From Dactylis glomerata (taxonomy: Eukaryota > Streptophyta > Magnoliopsida > Poales > Poaceae), in assembly GCA_007115705.1 (NCBI GenBank), contig QXEO01001821.1, positions 711,003-775,002 on the forward strand: a stretch of DNA of 64,000 nt, read 5' to 3'. Under the pieces are notes generated by a model, which was not told the origin of the DNA, did not search any database, and worked only from the letters and a program-made list of their open reading frames with translations. A program made the translations under genes and the position numbers. Position 1 is the stretch's first letter. The number at the start of each line of letters is the position of its first letter. Shown here in pieces: positions 1-9,865 of this stretch.

Positions 1-3000
1 GACATGTTTACTTGGAGAAGAGGAAGGATTCGGGAACGCCTGGATCGAGCAGTGGCGGATGGCGATTGGACTTCCATGCACCCGGCGGCGGTGCTACAAC
101 ATCTCGATTTTATTCGATCAGATCATCGTCCCATCCTGCTTGATACTGACTACCAATCTGATCTACTTCAGAGTTGGACCGAACCACGACGCTTTCAAGC
201 TCGTTGGTTGCGGGAAAGAGATTTTCAGGAGGTGGTAGAGAAGGCCTAGGCTGAGGCGGCTTCTAATACAAATGGCGTGCTAAGTAAACTAAACCAAGTG
301 CATGCTTTTATTCATGAATGGGATTTTGCGGTGCTGAAGCAACCCAAAAGGGGACTTCGAAAAGCTCAGAAGGAGCTACAAGATGCAATGAATGGGCCAA
401 TGAATGATGAGAATGATACCAAAGCAAAGGAGGCTGCCAACCTCATCGAAATTTTACTTGAACAAGAGGAAGTTCATTGGGCTCAGCGCTCCAGAGCTAA
501 TTGGTTACAACATGGGGATAGAAACACCTCTTTTTTCACAATTTTGCGTTAGCCCGTAGAAAGAAAAACTTTATCAAGAAATTACATGATGATAACAACA
601 TCTGGGTCGAAGGTACAGATTCCCTTAAATCGCATGTGCTGCATTATTTCGCTAATCTATTTTCTTCGGAAGTCCAGGAAACTGATCCATCCTTACTGGA
701 GAAAATTGTTCCAAGAATTGATGCTGATATGAATGATAAATTGCTGGCTCCTTTCGCAGCTGAGGATGTCAGGAAGGCGGTGTTTAGTATAGGAGATTTT
801 AAAGCCCCAGGACCGGATGGTCTACATGCAATCTTTTATAAGCAGTTCTGGTCAGTCTGTGGGGATGAGATTACACAGGAAGTGCTTCAGGCAATTAACT
901 CAGGAACTATACCGGATGGGTGGAATGACACTACGGTCGTTCTAATTCCAAAGGTTGATTATCCAGAGCTCATTACTCAATTCCGCCCTATCAGTCTTTG
1001 CAGTGTGATTTACAAGATTATTTCTAAAATGCTGGCATTACGTCTTAAAAGCATCCTCCCAGATGTAATATCTCCAATGCAGAGTGCTTTTGTTCCTGGT
1101 CGACTTATTACTGATAATGTCCTTGTGGCATATGAAAGTGTGCATGCTATCAAAAATAAAAGATCAGGTCACAATGGCTCTTGTGCGGTTAAGCTTGATA
1201 TGCACAAGGCATACGACCGAGTGGAATGGGTGTTTCTGGAGAATATGATGAGAAGATTGGGTTTTGCGGAGAGATGGATCTCCATTATGATGGCTTGTGT
1301 GTCATCGGTCAGATATCAAATTCGCTTTAATTCTGATGATACTGACATGTTTACTCCTACTAGGGGTCTCCGCCAGGGGGACCCGCTTTCTCCTTATTTG
1401 TTTCTGCTATGTGCAGAGGGCTTATCTAGTCTTCTTTTGCATGAAGAAGAAGTTGGTGGCATCGATGGCGTAAGGGTGTGCAGAAATGCACCATCAGTCT
1501 CACATCTCCTTTTTGCTGATGATTCCCTAATCCTCATGAAAGCTGATATGAACAATGCAACTTCCTTGCAAAGAGTTTTGGATACGTACTGTGCAAATTC
1601 AGGGCAAATGGTGAGTTTAGCTAAATCTAGTATCTTTTTTGCCCAAATACTAATGTGTTGCTGAGGGCAGAAATCTGTGAGGCCCTTCATATTGATACGG
1701 AGGCTCTATCTGATAAGTACTTGGGTCTGCCTGCAATTGTTGGAGCTGACAGAAGTGATTGTTTTCTTCATTTTGTGGAGAGAATTATTTAGCGGATTAA
1801 CGGATGGAAGGAGAAACTCCTTTCTATTGGCAGCAAGGAAATCCTCCTAAAGGCTGTTGCTCAAGCAATATCGGTATATGCTATGTCAGTCTTTCTCATC
1901 CCCAAAGGTGTATGTAAAAGAATGATGGATGCAATTGCTCAGTTTTGGTGGGGAGATGATGAGAATAGTAATAAGATGCATTGGTTTGCATGGTGGAAGC
2001 TTTGCTACCCAAAAAATGAAGGAGGTATGGGATTTCGTGATTTCCACTCCTTTAATCTTGCTATGCTTGCTAAACAGGTCTGGAGGCTTATTGATGACCC
2101 AAACTCCCTGTGTGCTCGGGTACTGAGAGCTAAATATTATCCATCTGGCGACATACTGAAGGCTGGGCTGAAGGCTGGCTCGTCTTTTACATGGCAAAGT
2201 ATCCTGGTGGGTATTTCAACTTTCAAACGGGGTTATGTGTGGAGAGTTGGTACTGGCGATCATATTAATATCTGGAGTGATCCTTGGATTCCTAGCAGCC
2301 CGGATAGGAGGTTAATATCTCAGCGCAATGGTGCTGTTTATACAAAGGTGTATGACCTGATAAACCCGATGACGGGTCAGTGGGATGAAGAGCTACTCCA
2401 AAGTCTATTTATTTCTGTTGATGTTCAGAGAATTCTGCAAATTCCTCTAAATAGTCACAGTTTTGATGACTTGATTGCTTGGGCAGCTACTAAGAACGGA
2501 AAATATTCGGTTCGATCTGGATATTATTTGCAATGGAAGCATCAGTTTGGTCCTTCCTCAAATGTGCTTTCCCTCCCTGGAGGCTCTGGTTTGAATCCGG
2601 TTTGGAAAACTGTATGGAAATTGAAAGTGCCTAGCAAAGTAAAGATATTTATTTGGCATGCTCTCCATGGTATCATTCCTCTCAAATGCATCTTAATTAA
2701 TAGGCATATTGGGGACTCCGGAGGCTGTCCGATCTGTAACCAAGGCCCGGAGGATATTTCTCATCTCCTGTTCACCTGTCTGACAGTGAGAAATCTCTGG
2801 ACGGCGATGAATATTACTGATACAATTGACAATGCTGTCCTAAATGATCGGTCTGGGTCGGGAGTTCTGGAGGTTCTTCTTAGGCGGGAGTGTAACAATC
2901 TGCATGGTTATACTGATTTTGGTCTCAAGGAGGTAATCACGATTGGATGTTGGTATCTGTGGTGGCTTAGGAGGAAGCGAACACATGGGGAAGTAGTTCC

Positions 3001-3577
3001 TTCGATCTTTTCTTGCAAACTGTCTATTCTTTCGATGGCTTCTAATTCTACACATGCTACGAAGCCATCAGCGGCAACAGAGACAAAGTGGAAAACCCCT
3101 GAACCGAGGTATGTCAAGCTGAATGTCGATGCTTCCTTTCATTCCACTGTTTGTGCAGGCTCAACGGGTGTGATTATCAGAGACTATAAAGGTCGGTTTC
3201 TTGCTGCAAGTACGACTCTTATACCGCATGTGCCAACGGCGTCCATGGCGGAAGCTTTGGCAATGCGAGATGGTCTCGAGCTTGCGATCAAATTGGGGTG
3301 CAATAGAGTTCAAGCAGAATCAGACTCTACAGAAGTTATAGAGGCTTGTAATGGTGGTGATCGATGGTGGAGTGAAGAGTCGGCGGTGTTTGCAGATTGT
3401 GTCGATCTGTCCAGCTCTATTGGTGTAGTTTCTTTTAAACACTGTCCGAGAGAGGCAAATGGAGTGGCTCATGAGTTAGCTAGGGTGGCCTTTGAGTCTA
3501 GTAGTTCGGGTCTTTGGGAGGCTGAACCTCCGAATTTTATTGTAAGCCACTTGGTTAACGATGTAACTGTACTGTGA
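1..3577 (+). pseudogene. Broken LINE ORF2: endonuclease end, reverse transcriptase, zf-RVT, RNase H
   Basis: Would encode the LINE polyprotein that nicks target DNA and copies element RNA at the nick. The start holds the end of an APE-type endonuclease with the SDHRPIL motif (about 115-140). The reverse transcriptase follows at about 790-1660, with PGPDGL, GLRQGDPLSP and an FADDSL active-site box near 1515. A zf-RVT region (CPICNQGPEDISHL) lies near 2730, and an RNase H domain from 3115 begins LNVDAS and ends in ANGVAHELAR. Decay is visible: an in-frame TAG at 247-249, a frame change at the T6 run 531-536, a second at the T6 run 1635-1640, and a TAG at 1790-1792. The remaining frame runs from 1793 to the TGA at 3575-3577. 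Confidence 0.93.
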
Positions 3578-3690
3578 CTCGAAGCCGCAAGATTCAGACG
3601 CACTCTTTTCCTTACCAGGGTACCTAAGGGGACTGGAAGGTTTTTAATGAGGCGGCTTGCTGGCTTAATATATTATGTGTTTAAAAAAAA
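1..3690 (+). mobile_element. LINE (non-LTR retrotransposon), 3' part
   Basis: The window opens inside a plant L1-type LINE. Its order is the end of an endonuclease, reverse transcriptase, a zinc-binding zf-RVT-like region, an RNase H domain, a short 3' untranslated region from 3578, and a run of eight A at 3683-3690. The 5' end lies outside the window, so the length and the target-site duplication cannot be checked. It is inactive because the ORF is broken several times. Confidence 0.93.
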
Positions 3691-3713
3691 CATTATGCGA
3701 CCATAGGAAAACC

Positions 3714-3820
3714 TACTCTCTCCGTTCCATTATTCATGTTGCAGATTTAGATGTATCTATTCACAAAATATGTCTAGATACATTTAAATTTGTGACATGA
3801 ATTATGGAACGGAGGGAGTA
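3714..3820. mobile_element. Stowaway MITE
   Basis: About 107 bp bounded by TA on both sides. Inverted termini read CTCTCTCCGTTCCAT on the left and ATGGAACGGAGGGAG on the right. Both the termini and the TA target are typical of the Stowaway (Tc1/mariner-derived) MITEs of grasses. It lies just past the LINE tail and has no coding capacity. Confidence 0.9.
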
Positions 3821-4598
3821 GCTAGCAAATTCCAATTTGCATCAGCAAAACAGCCACATAATAGTCTAACGTAAACAAAAATCATATTTACTTTTTCAAA
3901 TATATATCGTAGTAAGAAGACGGCGCGGCAAGGCGGCATAAGGATCTAGTATGGTAGTAACTCTCAAACTTAATACATTATTATATACGATTGCATGAAC
4001 TACCTTCTTATGACTACAAATATATACTTGATGAATAATGTGATGGAAACTACTACTATTAGGAAGAATCCAATGATGAAACTTTAGAAATGTCTACTAG
4101 CCATATTTTTGCTCCTAGTAGAAAATCGATGGAAAAGAGGAGTATATTTAGGCAGGCTATATGATAATGTTTTAGATAATGGTCGTGTTAAAAGAGAATA
4201 TTAGCACGTTTTGAGATAACAGCAAAACTATTTTCCAGGAGAGCGTTCAAAATTACTTTAATTTTGAATATGAAATGTAATAAATGCTAAGACCAAGGGA
4301 AGATAATTTTCTCATTACTACTGTACATTTTTTTGTAATAAATGTGGTATAAAATGCTTATCTTCTGTACCGTGAATCAAATGCTTCCTCACAATCTTGC
4401 ACAACATTTAAATCCTCGCTATGAGTAGGAGTTGCAAATTAATGCTAATGCTTATCCATGACTTAACCACAAATAGAAGACTTCCTGAAGTTGAACATAC
4501 AGTTACCTATAAAGCAACCTAGATGCACGTCATGTGATGCAGAACAGAGGAAGAAAACAGTAGTACAACATAGAGCAACCTTGCGCATATACAGGGAC
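3821..4598. other. AT-rich intergenic DNA upstream of the TPD1-like gene
   Basis: No gene or recognisable repeat was seen. A TATAAAA-like string at about 4348 lies some 250 bp before the start codon and may be the promoter TATA box of the next gene, but nothing else supports it. Confidence 0.4.
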
Positions 4599-5158
4599 AT
4601 GCACATGGAGGCCAAGCTGGTAGCTATCCTTACGGCTTTCTTATTGCTATCCTTTATCTATGGAGGTATGCATGTATCTATACTATTCTTGCACACAAAG
4701 AACTTTCAACATATCGATCGGTGTTTTTCTTTGAAGATTGCCTCCCTCAATTCTATACGTATGCACTTATTTTGGACACCAAAGCAAATAGCAGGAACTA
4801 ACAGTCAAACAATGTAGGCGATGCACAACAGTGCACATTGTCAGATCTTGCTGTCGGGCAGATCGCCATGCCGGGGAAGGTCAGAGGTTTCCCACACTAT
4901 ATGGTGACGGTGGTGAACACGTGCATCTGCACCCAGCTCAACGTGAAGCTCGAGTGCGTGGGATTCAACTCCTCGGTCATCGTCGACCCAGCCGGCATGA
5001 TCACGTTGGACGGCGACAACGGGCCCTGCTCCCTCAACGGCGGTCAGCCGGTGCATCAAAACGAAACGGTCACCTTCAACTACGCGTGGAGCACAAAAAT
5101 GAGCTTCAAGCCTGTCGGGTCGACCATCGCCTGCTCCGCGGCACCCTCGCCTGCTTAG
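4599..5158 (+). CDS. TPD1-like small secreted cysteine-rich protein (two exons)
   Basis: Exon 1 is 4599-4665 and exon 2 is 4818-5158. The 152-bp intron is GT-AG in phase 1, completing a Gly codon. The product is about 135 aa. Residues 3-22 form a hydrophobic signal peptide (MEAKLVAILTAFLLLSF). The mature part follows the TPD1/TDL pattern: CTLSDLAVGQ, then VTVVNTCICTQ, LECVGFNS, a Pro-Cys-Ser-x-Asn-Gly-Gly motif, and a final Cys, giving six cysteines. TPD1 and rice TDL1A are ligands of the EMS1/MSP1 receptor kinase in anther cell-fate control, but grasses have many related copies whose roles are unknown. The start is the first in-frame ATG; a second ATG is two codons on. The stop codon TAG lies inside the target duplication of the following MITE, so the reading frame is intact. 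Confidence 0.85.
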
Positions 5159-5295
5159 CAGTGGCGGACCTTGACGACCAGCTTAGGAGGGGCTAAAAGA
5201 GATTAGATAAGAGCTGAGGGGGCCAATTTAGAGAATTTTATGTTTTGTATGGTGAAAAAGTGATAATAGATGGCCTCCACTAAGGTCCGCCATTG
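5159..5295. mobile_element. hAT-type MITE in the 3' UTR of the TPD1-like gene
   Basis: A 137-bp element with inverted termini CAGTGGCGGACCTT and AAGGTCCGCCATTG (one mismatch). It is flanked by an exact 8-bp duplication CTGCTTAG at 5151-5158 and 5296-5303. Eight-bp duplications and CAGTGGCGG-type ends indicate the hAT superfamily. No ORF. A relative lies at 48331-48478. Confidence 0.92.
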
Positions 5296-5303
5296 CTGCT
5301 TAG

Positions 5304-5363
5304 GAAATAAACAATCGGCAGGAGAAAGAAGAAAACAAAGAAAATAAATAAAGTTAAGAGTTG
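5304..5363 (+). terminator. Likely poly(A) signal region of the TPD1-like gene
   Basis: This A-rich stretch was the immediate 3' UTR before the MITE landed. AATAAA occurs at 5306-5311 and again at 5343-5348. The large gypsy element begins at 5369, so the gene's transcript must end here or read into the LTR. Confidence 0.45.
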
Positions 5364-5368
5364 GTATT

Positions 5369-6297
5369 TGTTGGGGGGATGACCCCCGGTAGGGTCAAGA
5401 GACTAGAAAGATACAGGGACTATGGTTGACTTTATGCCGGATTATCAAGGAAGGGCCTGGCCGGAACATAAGAGCATCGGCCAGGCCGGCATATTTGTGT
5501 ATCCCGGCTGGTGTTCGGATATGCCGGTATAGCCGGAATACTTATATAGGAGTGCCGGCATATGCTTAGATATGTCGGCCTAACTTGTCTGGTATATTGT
5601 GCAGGGGCAGGGGAGGCCGGATTACCCGACCTTCATAGGTCGTTGGTCCGGCATATATGTCCAGGATATGGCCAACGGTCATATCCGGGATACATAAGTC
5701 AGCTAAGGTGTCATGTCCCTACAATCAAGGAGAGACTCTGCTCAGTATGGAGAGGGATCATGTTGACAGGGTGCACAGTGGTGGTCTACCTACCCTCACT
5801 GTGCACAAGTACAGCCCTTACCTCACCAAGGTAAGGTCACAGTCCAAGAAGTACAAGGTACAGGGATGTGGAGTCCCATCGAGAGCAATTAGGGGCAAGG
5901 TCAAGGGTCTTGCCCATCGTCAGCATGTCCTGTTTGGAGTGTAGTTGATGTCTCCTGGTATTATGTGACCGTTGTAACCCTGGCCACCACTATATAAGGT
6001 GGCATAGGGAGCCCTGGTAAAGGGTTGGTCACTCTGTGTTCCAGCACTTAGCAGTTCATCTTCCTCCTCTAGCAGAGAGCTTGGAAGCACCATTGTTATA
6101 TACTCCATCGATCTAAATATATAACCAGTAGAGCAGGAGTAGGGGTGTTATCTCCTTACGAGAGCCCCGAACCTGGGTAGATCAGTGTTCCTTTCTGTCG
6201 TGCTTTTTAGCTCGTTCCCCTCTCCCGAATCCTCCAGCATCTAGTTCGGCCCCCATTTAAGCCATCCCATGGCATATGTTGTTTCACCACGACGACA
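5369..6297 (+). repeat. 5' LTR of the Tat-type gypsy element
   Basis: Starts TGTTGGGGGG and ends CACGACGACA; 929 bp, the same length as the 3' LTR. Differences seen by eye are at the fourth base, near base 19, and in the words around 5781, 5890 and 5959. An ATG at 6269 opens a frame that runs unbroken from the LTR through the PBS into gag. Confidence 0.97.
5991..5998 (+). promoter_or_regulatory. LTR TATA box
   Basis: TATATAAG inside the 5' LTR, about 300 bp before the LTR end, is a plausible core promoter for the genomic transcript. The same string is present in the 3' LTR at 20190-20197, where it could drive outward transcription. Confidence 0.6.
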
Positions 6298-6299
6298 TT

Positions 6300-6317
6300 T
6301 GGCGCCCACCGTGGGGC
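6300..6317 (+). other. Primer binding site
   Basis: TGGCGCCCACCGTGGGGC begins two bases after the LTR. It matches the tRNA-complementary PBS form seen in grass Tat elements. The tRNA identity was not determined. Confidence 0.8.
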
Positions 6318-6325
6318 TGATCGAT

Positions 6326-8932
6326 ATGCTGGGCGGAGTGTTTATTCGGACGGGGTCTGTGATAGCAGCTTCGGGAGTGCGCGTGGTCTCTGGCCTCGTC
6401 CAGAGGCTAGGCTCGCTCAGCTTCGTCAGCGACAACGCCGGATGTCTTGGCGGCCGGCCGTTCCCCAGGGATGGCCGGATCATGTCTTTCGGTTCCCACG
6501 AGGTGTACGTGGGGACTGAGAGAGTTTGCAGGGAAGAGGTACTGATGGCGGCGGATCCTCTGTCTCATCGGCTGGCTCACGCTGGGCGTAGCGCTCGCTC
6601 AGTAGAGTCGGCCGAGGTAATGATGGCCGGCACATCCGTGCTGCCGGCGGAGGGTGCCGGCAAAGCAGCAGCAGCAGCAGGAGATACTCCCCCGGAGCCG
6701 CCGAAGGCCAAGAGGTCGGCACGTCCTCCGTTGGAGCGTGTCGAGAACCTGGCCGGCACTTCCGCTGTGCCGGCAAAGGGTCAGGTGCTTCTTCCCATCA
6801 TCGATCGGCTTATCGAGCCGGTGCGATCCAGCGATGATCCGGAGCAGACAAGGGAGGTCCTGGAAGGATCTCGTCAGGCCCTCGTCGACGAGGCCCTGGC
6901 CATGCATCAGGAGCGCGAACGGTTTAATCGGCAACTCCGTGAGTATGAGGCAGCCCATGGTTTTACTCCTGTGGTAACCCAGCCTAGCCGGATAGATGAG
7001 GTTAGAACTAGAGGTAGAGATCTTAACACTGAGCTAGGTAAAGATGCTAGAGCTAAGAGTCATACCGCAACTAGCATTGTGCCTAAGGTAGTCTATAGCT
7101 CACCAGTGAAGAACCTTAGAGCAGCAGCCGAGGTAGCTAAGGACTTATCTAATTTATCCGGCGAAGCACTGCATGAGCAGCAAGCCCGGCTTAACCATCT
7201 TTTGTCTGAAGCTACCAAGCAGCAGGAGGCCTTTAAGAAGGCAAACCCAGGTGCCGGGGCATCCCAGTATGTTGCGTCGGTGGGAGGTGCCGGCGCAAGG
7301 TCAAGGGGGGAGGCTTCGTCCCCGCATCCAAGCGCCCGGCGTGCCGGAAGTGTGACCTCTGGCCGCCGGGACAAGCAAATCCAGGTGTATGATCCGGCAA
7401 TCGCCGAAAAACAGGCGACGGTGCAGAGAAGTGCCGGCCATGCTGACAGGAATGTCGGCAGCAAGAATGCCGGTCAGAATGTGCCGGCCGGGCAAGGACC
7501 AGCTTCGGCCGGTGGGGGCCGGAGTAACAGTGCAGCCCGGCGTCAGCAGCAGGGCGCCGGAGTTGCGGTGCAGCAGCAGGGCACGGGTCAGCCGAGACAC
7601 CGTGAAGATGATGGAAATTCCGCCCTTGCCAGGGCGGGATATCAACAGCAGCACCAGCAAGGCCAGCAGTATCACCAAGGCCAGCTAAATGAGCAGTGTC
7701 ATCCGGAGCAGCAGCAGCAAAAGATGATCCCTGGCCCAATTGCATCCCGGCTAGGACCTCGGTCCTTGGCGGCAAGTGATGCGCGCTTCAAGCTAGACAG
7801 GATTCACCAATCAGAGTTGGTGGAGAGGCAAGGAGCTCCGGGTCCTATGTGCTTTGGACCCCGGATTATGGGTGAGCCGGTACCTTACTACTTCCAGCTC
7901 GCGCGTGGCGCGAGGACATACAACGGCAATACAAAGCCGGAAGATTGGTTGGAGGATTACTCCACCACAGTGAACATTGCCGGAGGAAACCTCAGGTGGG
8001 CGGTGCGGTATGTACCGCAAATGTTAGAAGGACCAGCCAGGATATGGCTGAATAATCTGCCGGCCGGAAGTATCAACGGCTGGGTTCATTTCGAAGAGCA
8101 GTTTGTGTCAAACTTCACCAGCACATACAAGAGGCCTAACCGTCCGCAGCAGCTGGCCAACTACCGGCAAGGAGTAAATGAGACCGACCGTGACTATCTG
8201 ACCAGGTGGTGCACCTTGCGCAATTCCTGCGAAGGAGTTGTGGAGCAGCAGGCCATCATGTGGTTCACTCATGGGTGCCGGCATGGCACCATGTTGTGGC
8301 AAAAGCTTCAGAGGGAAATGCCGGCCACGTTGGCCGAGACAATCAAGATTGCCGATAGTTATGCTCTGGGAGATCCCATGCAGCCCACCCTTGATTCACA
8401 AGGACAGGGGCAGACTCAGGGGAACACCAACAGCGCCGGGAGATCAGGCCAATACTATCGCACTGATAACCGTAACAAGAGAAGAGATGAAAGGCCGGAT
8501 TACCGGTATGGGGCAGCACAAGTAGCAGCGGTGGAGGAAGAGCAAGAGGGCGCCGGCAGTAGCCAGCGTCCGAGATATGAGGGCAATCAGCAGCCTCAGC
8601 AGCAGCAGCAACAGCCACAGCAGCAAGCACAGCCCTTCCAGAAGAAGAGTGCCTGGATCAACAAGAATGCCGGCGGCGGTGCCGGCCAGAAGAAGCAATG
8701 GCCGAAGTATACGGTGGGTCTGGCCATGGACAAACCTTGTGTGTTTCACACGTTCCAGCCGGGTAAGCCGGCAAACCATTTGACGAGAAACTGTTCATGG
8801 CTGGACGACATATTAGCAGGTCGGGCAGGTCCCTGGGGACCAGCTAGACCATCTGTCCCGGCAGCTCCATCGTCGTTGACAGGTGCAAATACAGTTGCAG
8901 TCCCGCCCAGGCCGGTTAATCCCGGGAGTTAG
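6326..8932 (+). CDS. Gag of the Tat-type gypsy element
   Basis: About 868 aa from the first ATG after the PBS; an upstream ATG at 6269 in the LTR is in the same frame. It forms the virus-like particle and binds element RNA. The N-terminal third is low-complexity and Ala/Gly-rich. The middle is Gln-rich (CAG runs near 7630-7720). The Retrotrans_gag domain spans about 7880-8370, with AGGNLRWAVRYVPQML and IWLNNLPAGSINGW. A second Gln-rich stretch lies near 8590-8640. No CCHC knuckle was recognised; a Cys/His-containing segment near 8740-8800 may substitute. It ends at TAG 8930-8932. The same frame stays open through protease, so this stop could be a C-to-T nonsense change of CAG or, less likely, a readthrough site. 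Confidence 0.88.
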   Translation: MLGGVFIRTGSVIAASGVRVVSGLVQRLGSLSFVSDNAGCLGGRPFPRDGRIMSFGSHEVYVGTERVCREEVLMAADPLSHRLAHAGRSARSVESAEVMMAGTSVLPAEGAGKAAAAAGDTPPEPPKAKRSARPPLERVENLAGTSAVPAKGQVLLPIIDRLIEPVRSSDDPEQTREVLEGSRQALVDEALAMHQERERFNRQLREYEAAHGFTPVVTQPSRIDEVRTRGRDLNTELGKDARAKSHTATSIVPKVVYSSPVKNLRAAAEVAKDLSNLSGEALHEQQARLNHLLSEATKQQEAFKKANPGAGASQYVASVGGAGARSRGEASSPHPSARRAGSVTSGRRDKQIQVYDPAIAEKQATVQRSAGHADRNVGSKNAGQNVPAGQGPASAGGGRSNSAARRQQQGAGVAVQQQGTGQPRHREDDGNSALARAGYQQQHQQGQQYHQGQLNEQCHPEQQQQKMIPGPIASRLGPRSLAASDARFKLDRIHQSELVERQGAPGPMCFGPRIMGEPVPYYFQLARGARTYNGNTKPEDWLEDYSTTVNIAGGNLRWAVRYVPQMLEGPARIWLNNLPAGSINGWVHFEEQFVSNFTSTYKRPNRPQQLANYRQGVNETDRDYLTRWCTLRNSCEGVVEQQAIMWFTHGCRHGTMLWQKLQREMPATLAETIKIADSYALGDPMQPTLDSQGQGQTQGNTNSAGRSGQYYRTDNRNKRRDERPDYRYGAAQVAAVEEEQEGAGSSQRPRYEGNQQPQQQQQQPQQQAQPFQKKSAWINKNAGGGAGQKKQWPKYTVGLAMDKPCVFHTFQPGKPANHLTRNCSWLDDILAGRAGPWGPARPSVPAAPSSLTGANTVAVPPRPVNPGS

Positions 8933-9865
8933 AGCAATGCCGGAAATGCCGGCGTAAATCAAGTAGATCAGAACTATAATCCGGAGTACTATGCCGGAGG
9001 CCCAGCAGCGGGCCGGAATGAGTACAAGGAGCATGATCAGAGCTACATGGTCTTTGAGACCGAAAGAACAGACAAGCAGAGCTTGTACCGGCGGTGTTTG
9101 GAGGTAAATGCCGTTATGTCGGCAGTACCGAAGCTAATGTACTGGTCCGACCAGGCCATTGGCTGGGACAGGGCAGATCATCCCAGGATCATGCCAAACC
9201 CCGGCGGGTATGCTCTGGTGATGGATCCGACATTCGTCGGGCCGGCTAATAACGTAAGGTTCAGCAAGGTCCTCATTGACAATGGTAGCAGCATCAACAT
9301 CATGTACCGAGATACGATGCAGAAGCTGGGCATCAAGGAAAATATGTTGGAGCCAAGCAAGACCACATTCCACGGCATTGTGCCGGGACTTTCGTGTGCG
9401 CCGATGGGCAAGATCCGGATGGATGTCATGTTTGGCAACCGGGATAACTGCAGGGTGGAGAACCTCATGTTTGAGGTGGTGGATCTGGAAAGCCCCTACC
9501 ATGCTTTGCTGGGTAGGCCGGCACTGTCAAAGTTCATGGCCTCTACGCATGTTGCGTACCTGAAGATGAAAATGCCGGGGCCCAAGGGAGTGATCACCAT
9601 CATTGGTGATTACAAGCGCTCGATGGCATGTGCAACAGCCGGATCTAATCTGGCCGAGACTCTGATCATTGCAGAGGAAAAGAAGAGGCTCAAGCGAGCA
9701 GTGGAGATTGCTGAAACGGTCGTGGCCGGCAAATCTATGCCGGGCATGGCGAATCCCGGTGGCAGTGCTTCTTTTCAAGTGGGCAAAGAAGTCAAAAAGG
9801 TGCCTCTGGATGAAGTTTTCCCGGAGCGCCATGCCCTCGTCGGGGCAAGTTTGGATCCCAAATAG
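8933..9865 (+). pseudogene. Protease segment between two in-frame TAG codons
   Basis: It continues the gag frame without shift from 8933 to TAG 9863-9865. A retropepsin-like fold is indicated by VLIDNGSSINIMYRDTM near 9270, where the active-site Asp stands in DNGSS rather than canonical DTG or DSG, as is usual in Tat elements. The downstream HALLGRPALSKF near 9500 is the flap/ALGRP-type motif of these proteases. There is no in-frame ATG close after the first stop, so it would need readthrough. The closing TAG precedes an uninterrupted pol frame. Confidence 0.85.

Noticed and set aside
5562..5944. ORFs inside the Tat LTR (also at 19761-20143)
   Set aside because: They lie wholly within the LTR, show no protein-like motifs, and appear in both copies only because the LTRs are identical.
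6480..8779. Long antisense ORFs opposite gag
   Set aside because: They mirror GC-rich, CAG-repeat-bearing gag codons and have low-complexity products; no splice or promoter support, unlike the 14002-18484 gene.
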